From the NCBI GenBank assembly GCA_045605445.1, contig JAZUPZ010000029.1:1-64000 (forward strand): a stretch of 64,000 bases of DNA, written 5' to 3'. The notes under the pieces are model-generated. The model did no database searches, was not told the origin of the DNA, and saw nothing but the letters and a program-made list of their open reading frames with translations. Position numbers and translations under genes: made by a program. The first letter of the stretch is position 1. Each line of letters begins with the position of its first letter. The stretch is from CAZMHL01 sp045605445 (GTDB lineage: Bacteria; Bacillota; Clostridia; RGIG6154). Shown piece after piece: positions 1-7,120 of the stretch.

Positions 1-207
1 ATAAAGTCAATTGACTTTATGGGGACCCCGAAAAGCAGACCTGATTTTCGGGGAGAAGGAAAAACAATGCAAAGAAGCGAAGTTTTGCATTTGTGCAAAA
101 CGTAGCAAGTCTGCTTTGTTTTGACGCGCGTTCGGGTTCCCGCAAGCATAGCTTGCGGTTCAGTTTGTTCGTTCCAAACATTTTTTCCTATCCCCTTACA
201 GAATGAA
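1..207. other. Non-coding, hairpin-rich start of window
   Basis: No convincing gene is seen. The first 20 bases form a perfect palindrome (AAAGTCAA/TTGACTTT arms). Positions about 62-120 fold back as nested inverted repeats, with an inner GTTTTGCA/TGCAAAAC stem near 83-101. The region resembles the foldback elements found elsewhere in the window. Confidence 0.5.
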
Positions 208-245
208 GCTGTTTAAAAATCAAGTTTTTAAACAGCCCTTTTTAT
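208..245 (+). terminator. Intrinsic terminator (hairpin + T tract)
   Basis: Arms GCTGTTTAAAAA (208-219) and TTTTTAAACAGC (225-236) are followed by CCTTTTTATTTT on the + strand. The T tract serves rightward transcription entering from outside the window. The same hairpin abuts the maf stop codon and may also end maf. Confidence 0.6.
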
Positions 246-790
246 TTTGTAATCTGTTTATAAACCTCATAAAATTTTGCAACGGGAAAGCCTATAACGT
301 TAAAGTAATCACCGTTGATTTTTTTAACAAATTTGCAGGCAGTTCCCTGAACGCCGTAAGCTCCTGCCTTGTCCATAGGCTCTTTCGTGGCAATGTAGTC
401 ATAAATTTCTCTGTCGGAAAGCTCGTTGAATTCAACCTCGGTTTTTACTGAAAAGGTAATCTCCTTATCTTTGTAAAAAACCGTAACGCCGGTATAAACA
501 CAGTGTGTTCTGCCGGATAGAGTTTTTAAAATGTTGAAGGCGTCTTCCTCGTCTTTAGGCTTGCCGATAATTTTTCTGTCAATGGCAACAACCGTGTCCG
601 AGCCGATAATCATATCTTCGGAGTTTTTGAGGGGCATTGCCTTTATTTTTGAGAGATATTCAACCGTCTTGTCGGGAGACATAGAATGTGGCAGACTTTC
701 GTCAACATCTGTTGGAATAACTTTAAATTCAAATCCCGCAAGCTCTAAAAGTTCTTTTCTTCTTGGCGATGCCGAAGCAAGTATAATCAT
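242..790 (-). CDS. maf: Maf-family nucleoside triphosphate pyrophosphatase
   Basis: This 182-residue protein is full length for the Maf/YhdE family, cytoplasmic enzymes that hydrolyse dTTP, UTP or modified NTPs to the monophosphate and limit incorporation of bad nucleotides. The N-terminal signature SASPRRKELL lies at about residues 6-15. The catalytic GSDTVV motif is near residue 64, and the C-terminal DKAGAYGVQG and NVIGFPV blocks are intact. The ATG at 790 has an AAGGAC-type ribosome site. It is transcribed away from the serine acetyltransferase gene, from a promoter whose -35 is shared with that gene. In other Firmicutes maf sits near cell-shape genes; here it does not. Confidence 0.93.
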   Translation of the reverse strand: MIILASASPRRKELLELAGFEFKVIPTDVDESLPHSMSPDKTVEYLSKIKAMPLKNSEDMIIGSDTVVAIDRKIIGKPKDEEDAFNILKTLSGRTHCVYTGVTVFYKDKEITFSVKTEVEFNELSDREIYDYIATKEPMDKAGAYGVQGTACKFVKKINGDYFNVIGFPVAKFYEVYKQITK

Positions 791-813
791 AAAATCAGTC
801 CTTTTCTTAGAGA

Positions 814-842
814 ATTATACTACAGTTTTAACAAATTTGCAA
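814..842 (-). promoter_or_regulatory. maf promoter
   Basis: Read leftward: TTGCAA at 842-837, a 17-bp spacer, then TATAAT at 819-814. The -35 hexamer is its own reverse complement and is also the -35 of the rightward promoter. Confidence 0.75.
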
Positions 843-865
843 TTATCTGAATAGTATGATAAAAT
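837..865 (+). promoter_or_regulatory. cysE promoter, sharing its -35 with maf
   Basis: TTGCAA (837-842), 17 bp, then TAAAAT (860-865). Transcription would start near 872, which places the ATG at 856 inside the promoter and supports the start at 895. Confidence 0.75.
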
Positions 866-894
866 ATAAGCCAGTAAAATCCAGGAGTAAATTT

Positions 895-1740
895 ATGTAT
901 AATAAAATTTTATCAGAGCTTGACAGTATAACGGAAAAGTCAGAAATAACCCTTAACTCGGGCGAAAATATTCCAAACCGAAAAACGGTGGAAAAAATAA
1001 TTAAAAATCTGCTTGAAATTATGTTTCCCGTGTATTTCAACTCGGGAATTCCAAGAGACAGAAAAGCACTTCTTTCTGAAACATCGAAAATGCTCTGCGA
1101 ACAGATTGATACAGCCTTTAAATTTTCAGATGTGGTAAATGAAGGCGACAGAGATATTTGTGAGGAGTTTATTGAAAGAATTCCGTATATCTACGAAATG
1201 CTTTTGAAAGACGTTGAAGCGCTCTATGAGGGCGATCCTGCCGCAAAGAGCAGGGAAGAGGTTATTATTTCCTATCCGGGCTTTTATGCAATTTCAATCT
1301 ATCGTATGGCGCATGAGCTTTACGGGCTTAATGTTCCTCTTATTCCGAGAATTATGACAGAATATGCTCATCAGAAAACGGGCGTTGATATCAATGCGGG
1401 AGCAAAAATCGGCGAATATTTCTTTATTGACCACGCAACGGGTATCGTAATAGGAGAAACAACCACAATCGGCAACAACGTTAAGCTTTATCAGGGGGTT
1501 ACCCTTGGCGCAAAAAGCTTTGAGGTTGATGAAAACGGAAATCCCGTAAAGGGAATAAAACGTCACCCCGACATTGGCAATAACGTTGTTATTTATTCAA
1601 ATGCAACAATTTTGGGCGGCGATACAAAAATAGGCGACAACTGCGTAATCGGCGGTAACGTGTGGCTTACTTCCTCCGTTGAAGCAAATCAGACGGTGTT
1701 ATTTAATGGACTTGAAGCAGTTTATAAAAAGAATAAATAA
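895..1740 (+). CDS. cysE: Serine O-acetyltransferase
   Basis: The product acetylates L-serine with acetyl-CoA to O-acetylserine, the first step of cysteine synthesis in the cytoplasm. The C-terminal half is a left-handed hexapeptide beta-helix with the family signature IDHATGIVIGET and the second active-site stretch KRHPDIG. The N-terminal half is the alpha-helical SAT domain, longer than in EpsC-type short forms. ATG 895 (281 residues) is chosen because AGGAG lies 8 bp upstream; the ATG at 856 overlaps the promoter. No cysK neighbour is present. A foldback element and a terminator follow the stop codon. Confidence 0.9.
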   Translation: MYNKILSELDSITEKSEITLNSGENIPNRKTVEKIIKNLLEIMFPVYFNSGIPRDRKALLSETSKMLCEQIDTAFKFSDVVNEGDRDICEEFIERIPYIYEMLLKDVEALYEGDPAAKSREEVIISYPGFYAISIYRMAHELYGLNVPLIPRIMTEYAHQKTGVDINAGAKIGEYFFIDHATGIVIGETTTIGNNVKLYQGVTLGAKSFEVDENGNPVKGIKRHPDIGNNVVIYSNATILGGDTKIGDNCVIGGNVWLTSSVEANQTVLFNGLEAVYKKNK

Positions 1741-1745
1741 CGGTT

Positions 1746-1830
1746 AAATTTGCTCATCTTGCACCGCTGACCTCACTTACGTACACAAAGTACGCTACGG
1801 TCGGGCAGCGGCACAATATGAACCAAATTT
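1746..1830 (+). repeat. Stop-codon foldback element, copy A
   Basis: This is an imperfect inverted repeat of about 85 bp. The outer arms are AAATTTG...CAAATTT, then TCATCTTG/CAATATGA, then a copy-specific core CCGCTG/CAGCGG, with a tip GTAC-acaaa-GTAC. It begins 5 bp after the cysE stop codon. Copies B, C and E share the outer arms and tip but carry different, still complementary cores. Confidence 0.75.
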
Positions 1831-1858
1831 TCCTCGTTATTCAGTAAAATAATGAAAA

Positions 1859-1883
1859 CAAAGTCGGGGTAATCCCGACTTTG
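1859..1883. terminator. Bidirectional terminator between cysE and AraC gene
   Basis: CAAAGTCGGG and CCCGACTTTG form the stem. A TACCTTTTTT run follows on the + side, and TTTTCATT on the - side, where the AraC gene ends. Confidence 0.75.
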
Positions 1884-1891
1884 TACCTTTT

Positions 1892-2722
1892 TTATTCTTT
1901 ATTCTTTATTATTTGTTTTTTCCATTCTTTCGGTGTAATTCCTTCTTTTCTTTTGAACATTCTTTCAAAATGTGTAATTCCCGAATATCCGGAAAAAAGA
2001 GCCGCGTCGGTTACCGAAACGCCTTTTTTGAGAATCTCCTTTGCCTTGCTTATGCGAATGTTGTTAAGATAGTCGGTAAAGCTTATATTCATATATTTTT
2101 TAAACGACCTTGAAAGGTGATATTTGTTAATGAAAAACATTTCAGAAAGCATATCCAGAGAAATGTCCTTTTCGTAGTTTTCGTTAATGTATTCACAAAT
2201 TTTTTCAATTACATTTTCAGAAAAAGGTGTGCTTACCTTTTCCTTGTTTCCTTTTATTTCCCATATGTACGTCAAAAGTTCAAGAAGCATAATTCTTTTC
2301 ATATCTTCAGAGTAATTCCCCGAAAGCTTTTTCATAATGCTGTCAATTTCAGAAATTACACTTTTCTCAAAGGTCATAACAGGGCTCTTAAGGTTAAAGG
2401 GAAACAGAATGTCATAGTCGGAAATTCCTCTTAATGCACCTGCATTTTTTGAAGAAAAGTTAACAAGAATTCTGGTATATTGGCAACCGTCATCACTAAT
2501 GGTTTTGTGGGGAACGTAAGGCTTTATAAAAGCAATGTTATGTCGGTCAAGCTTAAAAGAGCTTTTGTCGTTAACAACAAGCTCTCTGCTTCCTTCGGTA
2601 ATGTATAAAATTTCATAATGAGTATGATAATGTGACTGGGGCATAGTATGGGAAAAATGCCTTTGTCTGTCGCAGGCTATGCCCTGCTTGTCTCTCATAA
2701 GGTCAAAGGATAAAAATTTCAT
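1892..2722 (-). CDS. AraC-family transcriptional regulator (pectin cluster)
   Basis: This 276-residue protein has an N-terminal cupin-type ligand domain (His-rich SHYHTHYEILYI near residues 31-42). The C-terminal AraC/XylS DNA-binding domain has two helix-turn-helix motifs, the second recognisable in the stretch ending GITHFERMFKRKEGITP. It is divergent from the GH105 gene. By analogy with carbohydrate-sensing AraC proteins it probably activates that gene in response to an unsaturated galacturonide-type sugar; the ligand is not visible in the sequence. GGTGA lies 6-7 bases upstream of the ATG. Confidence 0.85.
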   Translation of the reverse strand: MKFLSFDLMRDKQGIACDRQRHFSHTMPQSHYHTHYEILYITEGSRELVVNDKSSFKLDRHNIAFIKPYVPHKTISDDGCQYTRILVNFSSKNAGALRGISDYDILFPFNLKSPVMTFEKSVISEIDSIMKKLSGNYSEDMKRIMLLELLTYIWEIKGNKEKVSTPFSENVIEKICEYINENYEKDISLDMLSEMFFINKYHLSRSFKKYMNISFTDYLNNIRISKAKEILKKGVSVTDAALFSGYSGITHFERMFKRKEGITPKEWKKQIIKNKE

Positions 2723-2865
2723 AAAATCACCAATAAAACAATAACATCTTTTTTGACTTTTTTCAATAAAAAACGCAAAATATATTTACTTTTTTCTTTT
2801 ATAAAGTCAATATATGTATTTTAAATATAAAAAAATGGTTTTATAATAAGGTCGGAGGTGCAGAA
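2723..2865. promoter_or_regulatory. Intergenic control region of AraC / GH105 pair
   Basis: A rightward TATAAT lies at 2842-2847 with a poor -35 17 bp upstream, as expected for an activated promoter. TTGACTTT (2753-2760) and AAAGTCAA (2803-2810) form an inverted pair 42 bp apart. Leftward, TTGAAA-17-TATTGT can serve the AraC gene. GGAGG precedes the GH105 ATG. Confidence 0.5.
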
Positions 2866-4017
2866 ATGTATATAGAATATGCACGAAAGCTTGCAGATAC
2901 AATGATAAAAAAATATAAGGCAAAGGATCTTCCTCCCGAAAACACTTTTTTCTATCATCAGGGAGTGTTCCTTGCAGGAATGTATGAGCTTTACAAAGCA
3001 ACAGGAAATGAAAAATATTATAACTATGTTAAAGACTGGGTTGACAGTGTAATAGATGAAGATGGGGACATTATCGGCTACAGCGACAAAATTCCCTTTG
3101 AACAGCTGTCGGAAAAAGCAAAGAAAACCCATCTGACTTTAGACCATAAGCAGCCGGTTATTCTTTTGTTCCCCCTGTATGAAAAAACTAAGGATGAAAG
3201 ATATAAAAAGGCTATTGAAACCGTAATCGGTGAATTAAAAAAGTGGAAAACCAACGAACTTGGCGGTTACTGGCATATGGAAACCCAGGCAAACCAGATG
3301 TGGCTTGACAGCGTTTATATGGCAGGTCCTATGTCCCTTTTATATGACAAATTTGCAGGGGACGAGGCGTTAAAGGAAAAGGCAATAGACCAGATTATGA
3401 TAATGCACGAAAATATGATGGATTATGATTCGGGGCTTTATTACCACGGCTTTGACCCGTCAAAGCAAACAGTGTGGTCACAAAACGACAGATGCTGTTC
3501 TCAGATGGTATGGGGCAGAGCAATGGGCTGGTATGCGGTAACTTTGGCAGATTTTGCCGAAATGCTTGACAAATCAAATCCAAGATACGAAAAAATTATT
3601 GAAATTGAAAAGAATCTTTTGCTCAACCTTCTAAAATATCAGGATAAGAAATCAAAAATGTGGTATCAGGTTGTAACTCTTCCTGAAAAAGAGGGCAACT
3701 GGGAGGAAACCTCCTGCACCTGCCTTTTTGCCTATGCTTTCAGGAAAGCTGCAAGGCTCGGAATTATTGATAAAGCTTTTGAAAACGTAGCTTATGAAGC
3801 TTTTGAAGGTCTTAAAAAATACATAAAGGATGAAGAAGAGTTTATTCTCAGCAACGTTTGCGTAGGCACCTGCATTGAAGAGGGCGACTTCAAACACTAT
3901 ATAGAAAGACCTGTTTGTGAAAACGATCTGCACGGAGCGGGGGCTTTTCTTCTTATGTGTACGGAGTTAAATAATAAGGACCTCACGATTTTAGAGCAAA
4001 ATCAAAGATTTTGGTAA
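2866..4017 (+). CDS. Unsaturated rhamnogalacturonyl hydrolase, GH105/GH88 family
   Basis: This 383-residue enzyme resembles YteR/YesR. These cytoplasmic (alpha/alpha)6-barrel enzymes remove the 4,5-unsaturated galacturonyl residue left by rhamnogalacturonan lyases, by hydration of the double bond. Family marks are MWLDSVYMAGP around residue 147, with the general-acid Asp, the YYHGFD stretch near 208, and the later WGRAMGWYAVTLADF block. There is no signal peptide, so the substrate must be imported. It starts an apparent two-gene unit with the beta-propeller protein at 4116 and is divergent from an AraC regulator. GGAGG precedes the ATG. Confidence 0.9.
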   Translation: MYIEYARKLADTMIKKYKAKDLPPENTFFYHQGVFLAGMYELYKATGNEKYYNYVKDWVDSVIDEDGDIIGYSDKIPFEQLSEKAKKTHLTLDHKQPVILLFPLYEKTKDERYKKAIETVIGELKKWKTNELGGYWHMETQANQMWLDSVYMAGPMSLLYDKFAGDEALKEKAIDQIMIMHENMMDYDSGLYYHGFDPSKQTVWSQNDRCCSQMVWGRAMGWYAVTLADFAEMLDKSNPRYEKIIEIEKNLLLNLLKYQDKKSKMWYQVVTLPEKEGNWEETSCTCLFAYAFRKAARLGIIDKAFENVAYEAFEGLKKYIKDEEEFILSNVCVGTCIEEGDFKHYIERPVCENDLHGAGAFLLMCTELNNKDLTILEQNQRFW

Positions 4018-4045
4018 AATCGGAGAACCTTGATACTCGTTTCAC

Positions 4046-4104
4046 TCGTATTAAATAATAAAGAATAAAAGATGTGCAAATCCTTCGGATTTGTTTGATT
4101 TTAG
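4046..4104 (+). repeat. AT-heptad/hairpin intergenic element, copy J
   Basis: An AT-rich stretch of TAATAAAGAATAAA type is followed by a short hairpin CAAATCC-ttcg-GGATTTG and TTTGATTTTA. The same layout with different stem bases occurs at 12512-12640 and 15455-15597, each time between two co-directional genes. Confidence 0.55.
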
Positions 4105-4115
4105 GAGAAAGTATT

Positions 4116-5474
4116 ATGATTAAATGTTTGAAAAAGTTTAAATTTGATACAAAGCTTAATCAGGCAAGAAATGTTGAGGTTAACATAAAGGGAAAGAATC
4201 ATATTCTGTTCTGTGTTTCAGAAAATGAAAACCTTGACCCCTGGCCTGAGGCTTTCGGATATATCGACCATCCTCTTACAATGGTAATGTTCGATGAAAA
4301 CGCAAATAAATTATGGGAAAGAACCTTCGGCAGAGGAACCGTTCCGGGCATCTGGTTCTCACCTTTTATTGCCTTTGACCTTGACAGGGACGGAATTGAC
4401 GAAATTTATTTTGTTCATAATGCCGATGACAGGCATCCCTTTGCACAGTTCAAAACCTTTATGGATAAAATAAACCCTCTGACCGGTGATACTGTTGACA
4501 GTTACAAATTCCCGGCAGAAAATACTCTTACAGAGAAAATGAGCTGGTCTTTCAGACACAATTTAAGCGCAGGATATGTCAATGGCGAGCCGGTTGTTGT
4601 AATGGAGCAGGGTACTTATACAAATATGTATCTTCAGGCATATACAACGGGAATGAAAAAGCTGTGGGAAAGAAAAATTGATGCTTCCGATAAGGGCGCA
4701 AGAGCGTCTCATAATATAAATGTTTATGATTTTAACAATGACGGAATTGATGAAATATATTACGGTGAAAGAATAATAAGCCTTAAGACGGGAAAGGAAC
4801 TTTATTGCTGTGATGAAGACACCTTTACGGGGCACTCGGACATTGTTCTTCCTTTCTATGACAAAAATGAAAATTACTATCTTTACACCTGCCGTGAAAG
4901 CGGAAGCTATATCGGTTGTGACAGAGTGGTAACCTTTGACAAAAACGGAAACTCTGTCTGGAGAGCATTGAAAGCCGAAGACGAAGGTCCTCAGCAACAT
5001 ATTCATACGGGCTGGGTTGCAACAGTAAAGCCCGATTTTAAGAAAATAGCTTTTGCAGTTGGACTTGACGCTCAGAGAGGTTATGCAGAAGGTCACATCT
5101 TTGATGCTTACACCGGTGAAAAAACAGAATTTTCTCTGCCTGCAGAGCTCTGCGACTGTTATCCCCTTGATATAAACGGTGACGGCTATCACGAATTTTA
5201 CTGTAAGGGTAAAATTTATGACTGCGAGGGTAATCTGCTTAAAGATTTAAAAGGAAACTATGCAATTCACACGGGAACTAAAATTCTCAACCTTCCCGGT
5301 GAACAGGCGGTGCTTATAAACAAAGATGAAAACACCGTTGAAATATGGGGTGACGACGAAGCCAAAGAGAGCGAAGTGTTTAAAAGAAGACACTCAAGAG
5401 GCTTCCATGAGCATATGAAAAAATTAACCGGTGCAGGGTATAATCATCTTCCTACCGTAACCTGCGCAATGTAG
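4116..5474 (+). CDS. FG-GAP-type beta-propeller protein, probable rhamnogalacturonan lyase relative
   Basis: This 452-residue protein contains calcium-binding-type blades of the FG-GAP kind (FDLDRDGIDEIYFVHN near residue 88, YDFNNDGIDEIYYGE near 205, LDINGDGYHEFYCKG near 350). Such blades are typical of eight-bladed rhamnogalacturonan lyases of family PL11 and related propeller enzymes. At 452 residues it is shorter than YesW/YesX and has no signal peptide. A cytoplasmic role on imported oligosaccharides, after or before the GH105 enzyme, is inferred. Other propeller families (PL26, PL42, GH145) cannot be excluded. ATG 4116 is chosen because AGGAG lies 9 bp upstream. A foldback terminator follows. 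Confidence 0.6.
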   Translation: MIKCLKKFKFDTKLNQARNVEVNIKGKNHILFCVSENENLDPWPEAFGYIDHPLTMVMFDENANKLWERTFGRGTVPGIWFSPFIAFDLDRDGIDEIYFVHNADDRHPFAQFKTFMDKINPLTGDTVDSYKFPAENTLTEKMSWSFRHNLSAGYVNGEPVVVMEQGTYTNMYLQAYTTGMKKLWERKIDASDKGARASHNINVYDFNNDGIDEIYYGERIISLKTGKELYCCDEDTFTGHSDIVLPFYDKNENYYLYTCRESGSYIGCDRVVTFDKNGNSVWRALKAEDEGPQQHIHTGWVATVKPDFKKIAFAVGLDAQRGYAEGHIFDAYTGEKTEFSLPAELCDCYPLDINGDGYHEFYCKGKIYDCEGNLLKDLKGNYAIHTGTKILNLPGEQAVLINKDENTVEIWGDDEAKESEVFKRRHSRGFHEHMKKLTGAGYNHLPTVTCAM

Positions 5475-5497
5475 GCTGTTAAATTTTTTAATAACAA

Positions 5498-5547
5498 AAA
5501 ATCTGTCCATACACCACGTACTTTTGTACATCTGCGGGACAGATTTT
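5498..5547. terminator. Foldback terminator with GTAC tip (copy H)
   Basis: Arms AAAATCTGTCC (5498-5508) and GGACAGATTTT (5537-5547) flank a tip GTAC-tttt-GTAC. It starts about 23 bp after the + strand stop codon and also serves the end of the convergent DUF3793 gene. It is a shorter relative of the stop-codon foldback elements. Confidence 0.6.
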
Positions 5548-5564
5548 CTTTATGATTTGATTTT

Positions 5565-6113
5565 TTATGCCACAAATATTTTTTCCAGGGAATGGCCTTT
5601 TTTCATTCGTTTAATTATTCCTCTGCGACAGTTGTTATAGCGGCAGAAAAGCTTTTTCGCATTTTCCGCGTCGGCATAAACCTTCCATTCTCCTACAAGT
5701 AAACACTTGCCTGCAGGATTGTTGATATAGCCGTAAACATCCTGCAGGGGATAGCCTAAAAACACGCCTATTTCGTGAGGAAAGCTTTCAAAAGAAAGTC
5801 TGCTTTTCAAAAAGCTTAAATATTCCTCAACGGAGCTTAAATTATCGTAACCGTAGTTTGATAAAAATTCTCTTATCTGTTCATTTTTCAAATGGTTTTC
5901 AAGAACTTTTTTGCGGTAAACTATAACAAGTACTCTTTTTTTACATTCACAAAGAGGCATAATGTAAATGTCCTTTTGGTTTAAAGCTTCATTTAATTTT
6001 TTTATATCTTTATGAATATTTTTATATTTTTCTTTGTTTACCGAAACAATGTTTGAAGGCTTTATTCCTGCAAGAGAAGGTCCGCAATAATATGCAATGA
6101 GTTTTTCAAGCAT
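5565..6113 (-). CDS. DUF3793 family protein
   Basis: This 182-residue protein matches the DUF3793 pattern: the N-terminal LIAYYCGPSLAGIKPSN is characteristic, and the central EIGVFLGYPLQDVYGYI and C-terminal Cys-containing NNCRRGIIKRMKKG blocks are also family-like. The function is unknown. Family members commonly sit beside flavodoxin and ferrous-iron transport genes in Clostridia. ATG 6113 is preferred (GGAG about 10 bp upstream); a GTG at 6122 overlaps the stop codon of the upstream 39-residue ORF and would lengthen it by 3 residues. It is translated directly after that ORF, behind two DtxR-like operators, so an iron-linked role is inferred. Confidence 0.8.
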   Translation of the reverse strand: MLEKLIAYYCGPSLAGIKPSNIVSVNKEKYKNIHKDIKKLNEALNQKDIYIMPLCECKKRVLVIVYRKKVLENHLKNEQIREFLSNYGYDNLSSVEEYLSFLKSRLSFESFPHEIGVFLGYPLQDVYGYINNPAGKCLLVGEWKVYADAENAKKLFCRYNNCRRGIIKRMKKGHSLEKIFVA

Positions 6114-6118
6114 TTGTT

Positions 6119-6238
6119 TCACTCTCCTTCAAGCCTTATTAGTATTTGTCGGCATTTTGCTTTTAATGCTGAGAAAATCAAGAGCAAAGCCGAGCTTATT
6201 ACCAATGACAGAATAATTTCACAAATAATAATTAACAT
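6119..6238 (-). CDS. 39-residue single-span membrane peptide upstream of DUF3793
   Basis: This unnamed small ORF encodes MLIIICEIIL at its start, then one hydrophobic segment (about residues 2-24) and a basic tail with Cys29; Cys6 lies in the membrane segment. A very strong ribosome site (AAAGGAGG, 6 bp before the ATG) argues that it is translated. Its stop codon overlaps the possible GTG of the DUF3793 gene and lies 6 bp from its ATG, so the two are probably coupled. I do not recognise the family. A small membrane partner or regulator is possible. Confidence 0.6.
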   Translation of the reverse strand: MLIIICEIILSLVISSALLLIFSALKAKCRQILIRLEGE

Positions 6239-6256
6239 AGACTTTCCTCCTTTGCG

Positions 6257-6272
6257 GTTAGTCTTAACTAAC
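6257..6272 (-). promoter_or_regulatory. DtxR/IdeR-like operator 1
   Basis: GTTAGTCTTAACTAAC is a near-palindrome lying 18 bp upstream of the 39-residue ORF. It resembles the half-site (TTAG...CTAA) of iron-responsive DtxR/IdeR/MntR operators. Confidence 0.5.
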
Positions 6273-6336
6273 TTGTCTTTAAAAAAATTTAAACAATTTA
6301 TAAAAAGGAGAATTGGATATTTGGCTGTAAAGACAA

Positions 6337-6352
6337 GTTAGTTAAAACTAAC
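6337..6352 (-). promoter_or_regulatory. DtxR/IdeR-like operator 2
   Basis: GTTAGTTAAAACTAAC is a 7-2-7 palindrome and the inverted partner of operator 1. The similarity extends into the adjoining GACAAG/CTTGTC, so the two form a roughly 25-bp inverted repeat about 60 bp apart flanking the presumed promoter. Confidence 0.5.
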
Positions 6353-6549
6353 CTTTACTGAATAATAACATAAAAAATTATATTTGTCAATATTTTTATT
6401 GTTGTAAATTAAAAAAAGAATATTTAAACAAAAGCGGACGGACAGGGGCGGACGCCCTACGAATTTTTAGTAAATAAGAACCCGACCCGATAACGCAATC
6501 AAAGATTGCGGTCGGTTGCCCCGGAACCTTGTTGTATTCACAATAAAAT

Positions 6550-6574
6550 CAAAGTCGGGTAAAACCCGACTTTG
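6550..6574 (-). terminator. Terminator of the flavodoxin operon
   Basis: CAAAGTCGGGT and ACCCGACTTTG form the stem, with ATTTTATTG downstream on the minus strand. The rest of the 233-bp gap (6353-6585) holds two further short hairpins (AGGGGCG/CGCCCT near 6440; CGCAATC/GATTGCG near 6495) and no gene. Confidence 0.65.
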
Positions 6575-6585
6575 CACCATTTTTA

Positions 6586-7119
6586 TTATTTATTCTTTAA
6601 TTTTATATATTCAACCAACTCATCAACAGCGGTTAAATCTGTAAAATCTCCGCTTTCGTCGCAAAGCTTAATTAAAAGCTTTTCCATTTCCGAAGGATTT
6701 TCTTTTCCCGACATAATTTTTTTAAGGGTTTTAATTGCCGCCTTGTGGGGAAGAGATAGCTCTTCTATTATCATTTTACCCATAAAGTTGAAAACCTTTA
6801 TTTTGTCTCTCATATGAGGCTTGAAATTTTTTTCAATAACCATTTTGTCGTAATATTCCCTGCAGTCAAGAGGGGTAAGTCCCGTTGTGAAAACAATGAG
6901 CTTTTTGTCTTTTAGTTTTTCAAAATTTTTGGTAATAAGACTTATTCCGCCAATCATTTCAGCATAAAGACCGCCGCCGAAAATAATTGTGTCATAAGAA
7001 TCAAGGTCTGAAGGGCTTACCTTTTTTGCTTCAAAAGCGTTGCAACCAAGCTCCTTTGCAATGTGCTCCGCATAAGCTTTTGTGGAGCCGTATTTTGATT
7101 TGTAAATTACTGCTGTCAT
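6586..7119 (-). CDS. Flavodoxin domain protein
   Basis: This 177-residue protein has the flavodoxin FMN-phosphate loop at its N terminus (YKSKYGSTKAYAEHIA) and the second-strand block DTIIFGGGLYAEMIGG near residue 44. The size and these blocks resemble flavodoxin-like proteins of the menaquinone-dependent protoporphyrinogen oxidase (HemG-like) group rather than classic electron-carrier flavodoxins, so it may be a flavoprotein reductase. It is the last gene of the minus-strand operon, one base from the YdcF-like gene, and lies close to the DUF3793 gene, a known association. The ATG at 7119 follows AAGGAG. Confidence 0.8.
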   Translation of the reverse strand: MTAVIYKSKYGSTKAYAEHIAKELGCNAFEAKKVSPSDLDSYDTIIFGGGLYAEMIGGISLITKNFEKLKDKKLIVFTTGLTPLDCREYYDKMVIEKNFKPHMRDKIKVFNFMGKMIIEELSLPHKAAIKTLKKIMSGKENPSEMEKLLIKLCDESGDFTDLTAVDELVEYIKLKNK

Positions 7120-7120
7120 A

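Noticed and set aside
856..895. Upstream ATG (856) as the cysE start
   Set aside because: It lies within the -10 region of a 17-bp-spaced promoter, whereas the ATG at 895 has AGGAG at the normal distance and matches the family N terminus better.
4563..5192. 209-codon open frame on the minus strand
   Set aside because: It lies entirely opposite the propeller gene, shows no domain, and lacks a proper ribosome site; it is an antisense shadow.
5565..6122. GTG at 6122 as the DUF3793 start
   Set aside because: It overlaps the upstream stop codon with almost no spacing to GGAG; the ATG at 6113 fits better, although coupled GTG initiation remains possible.
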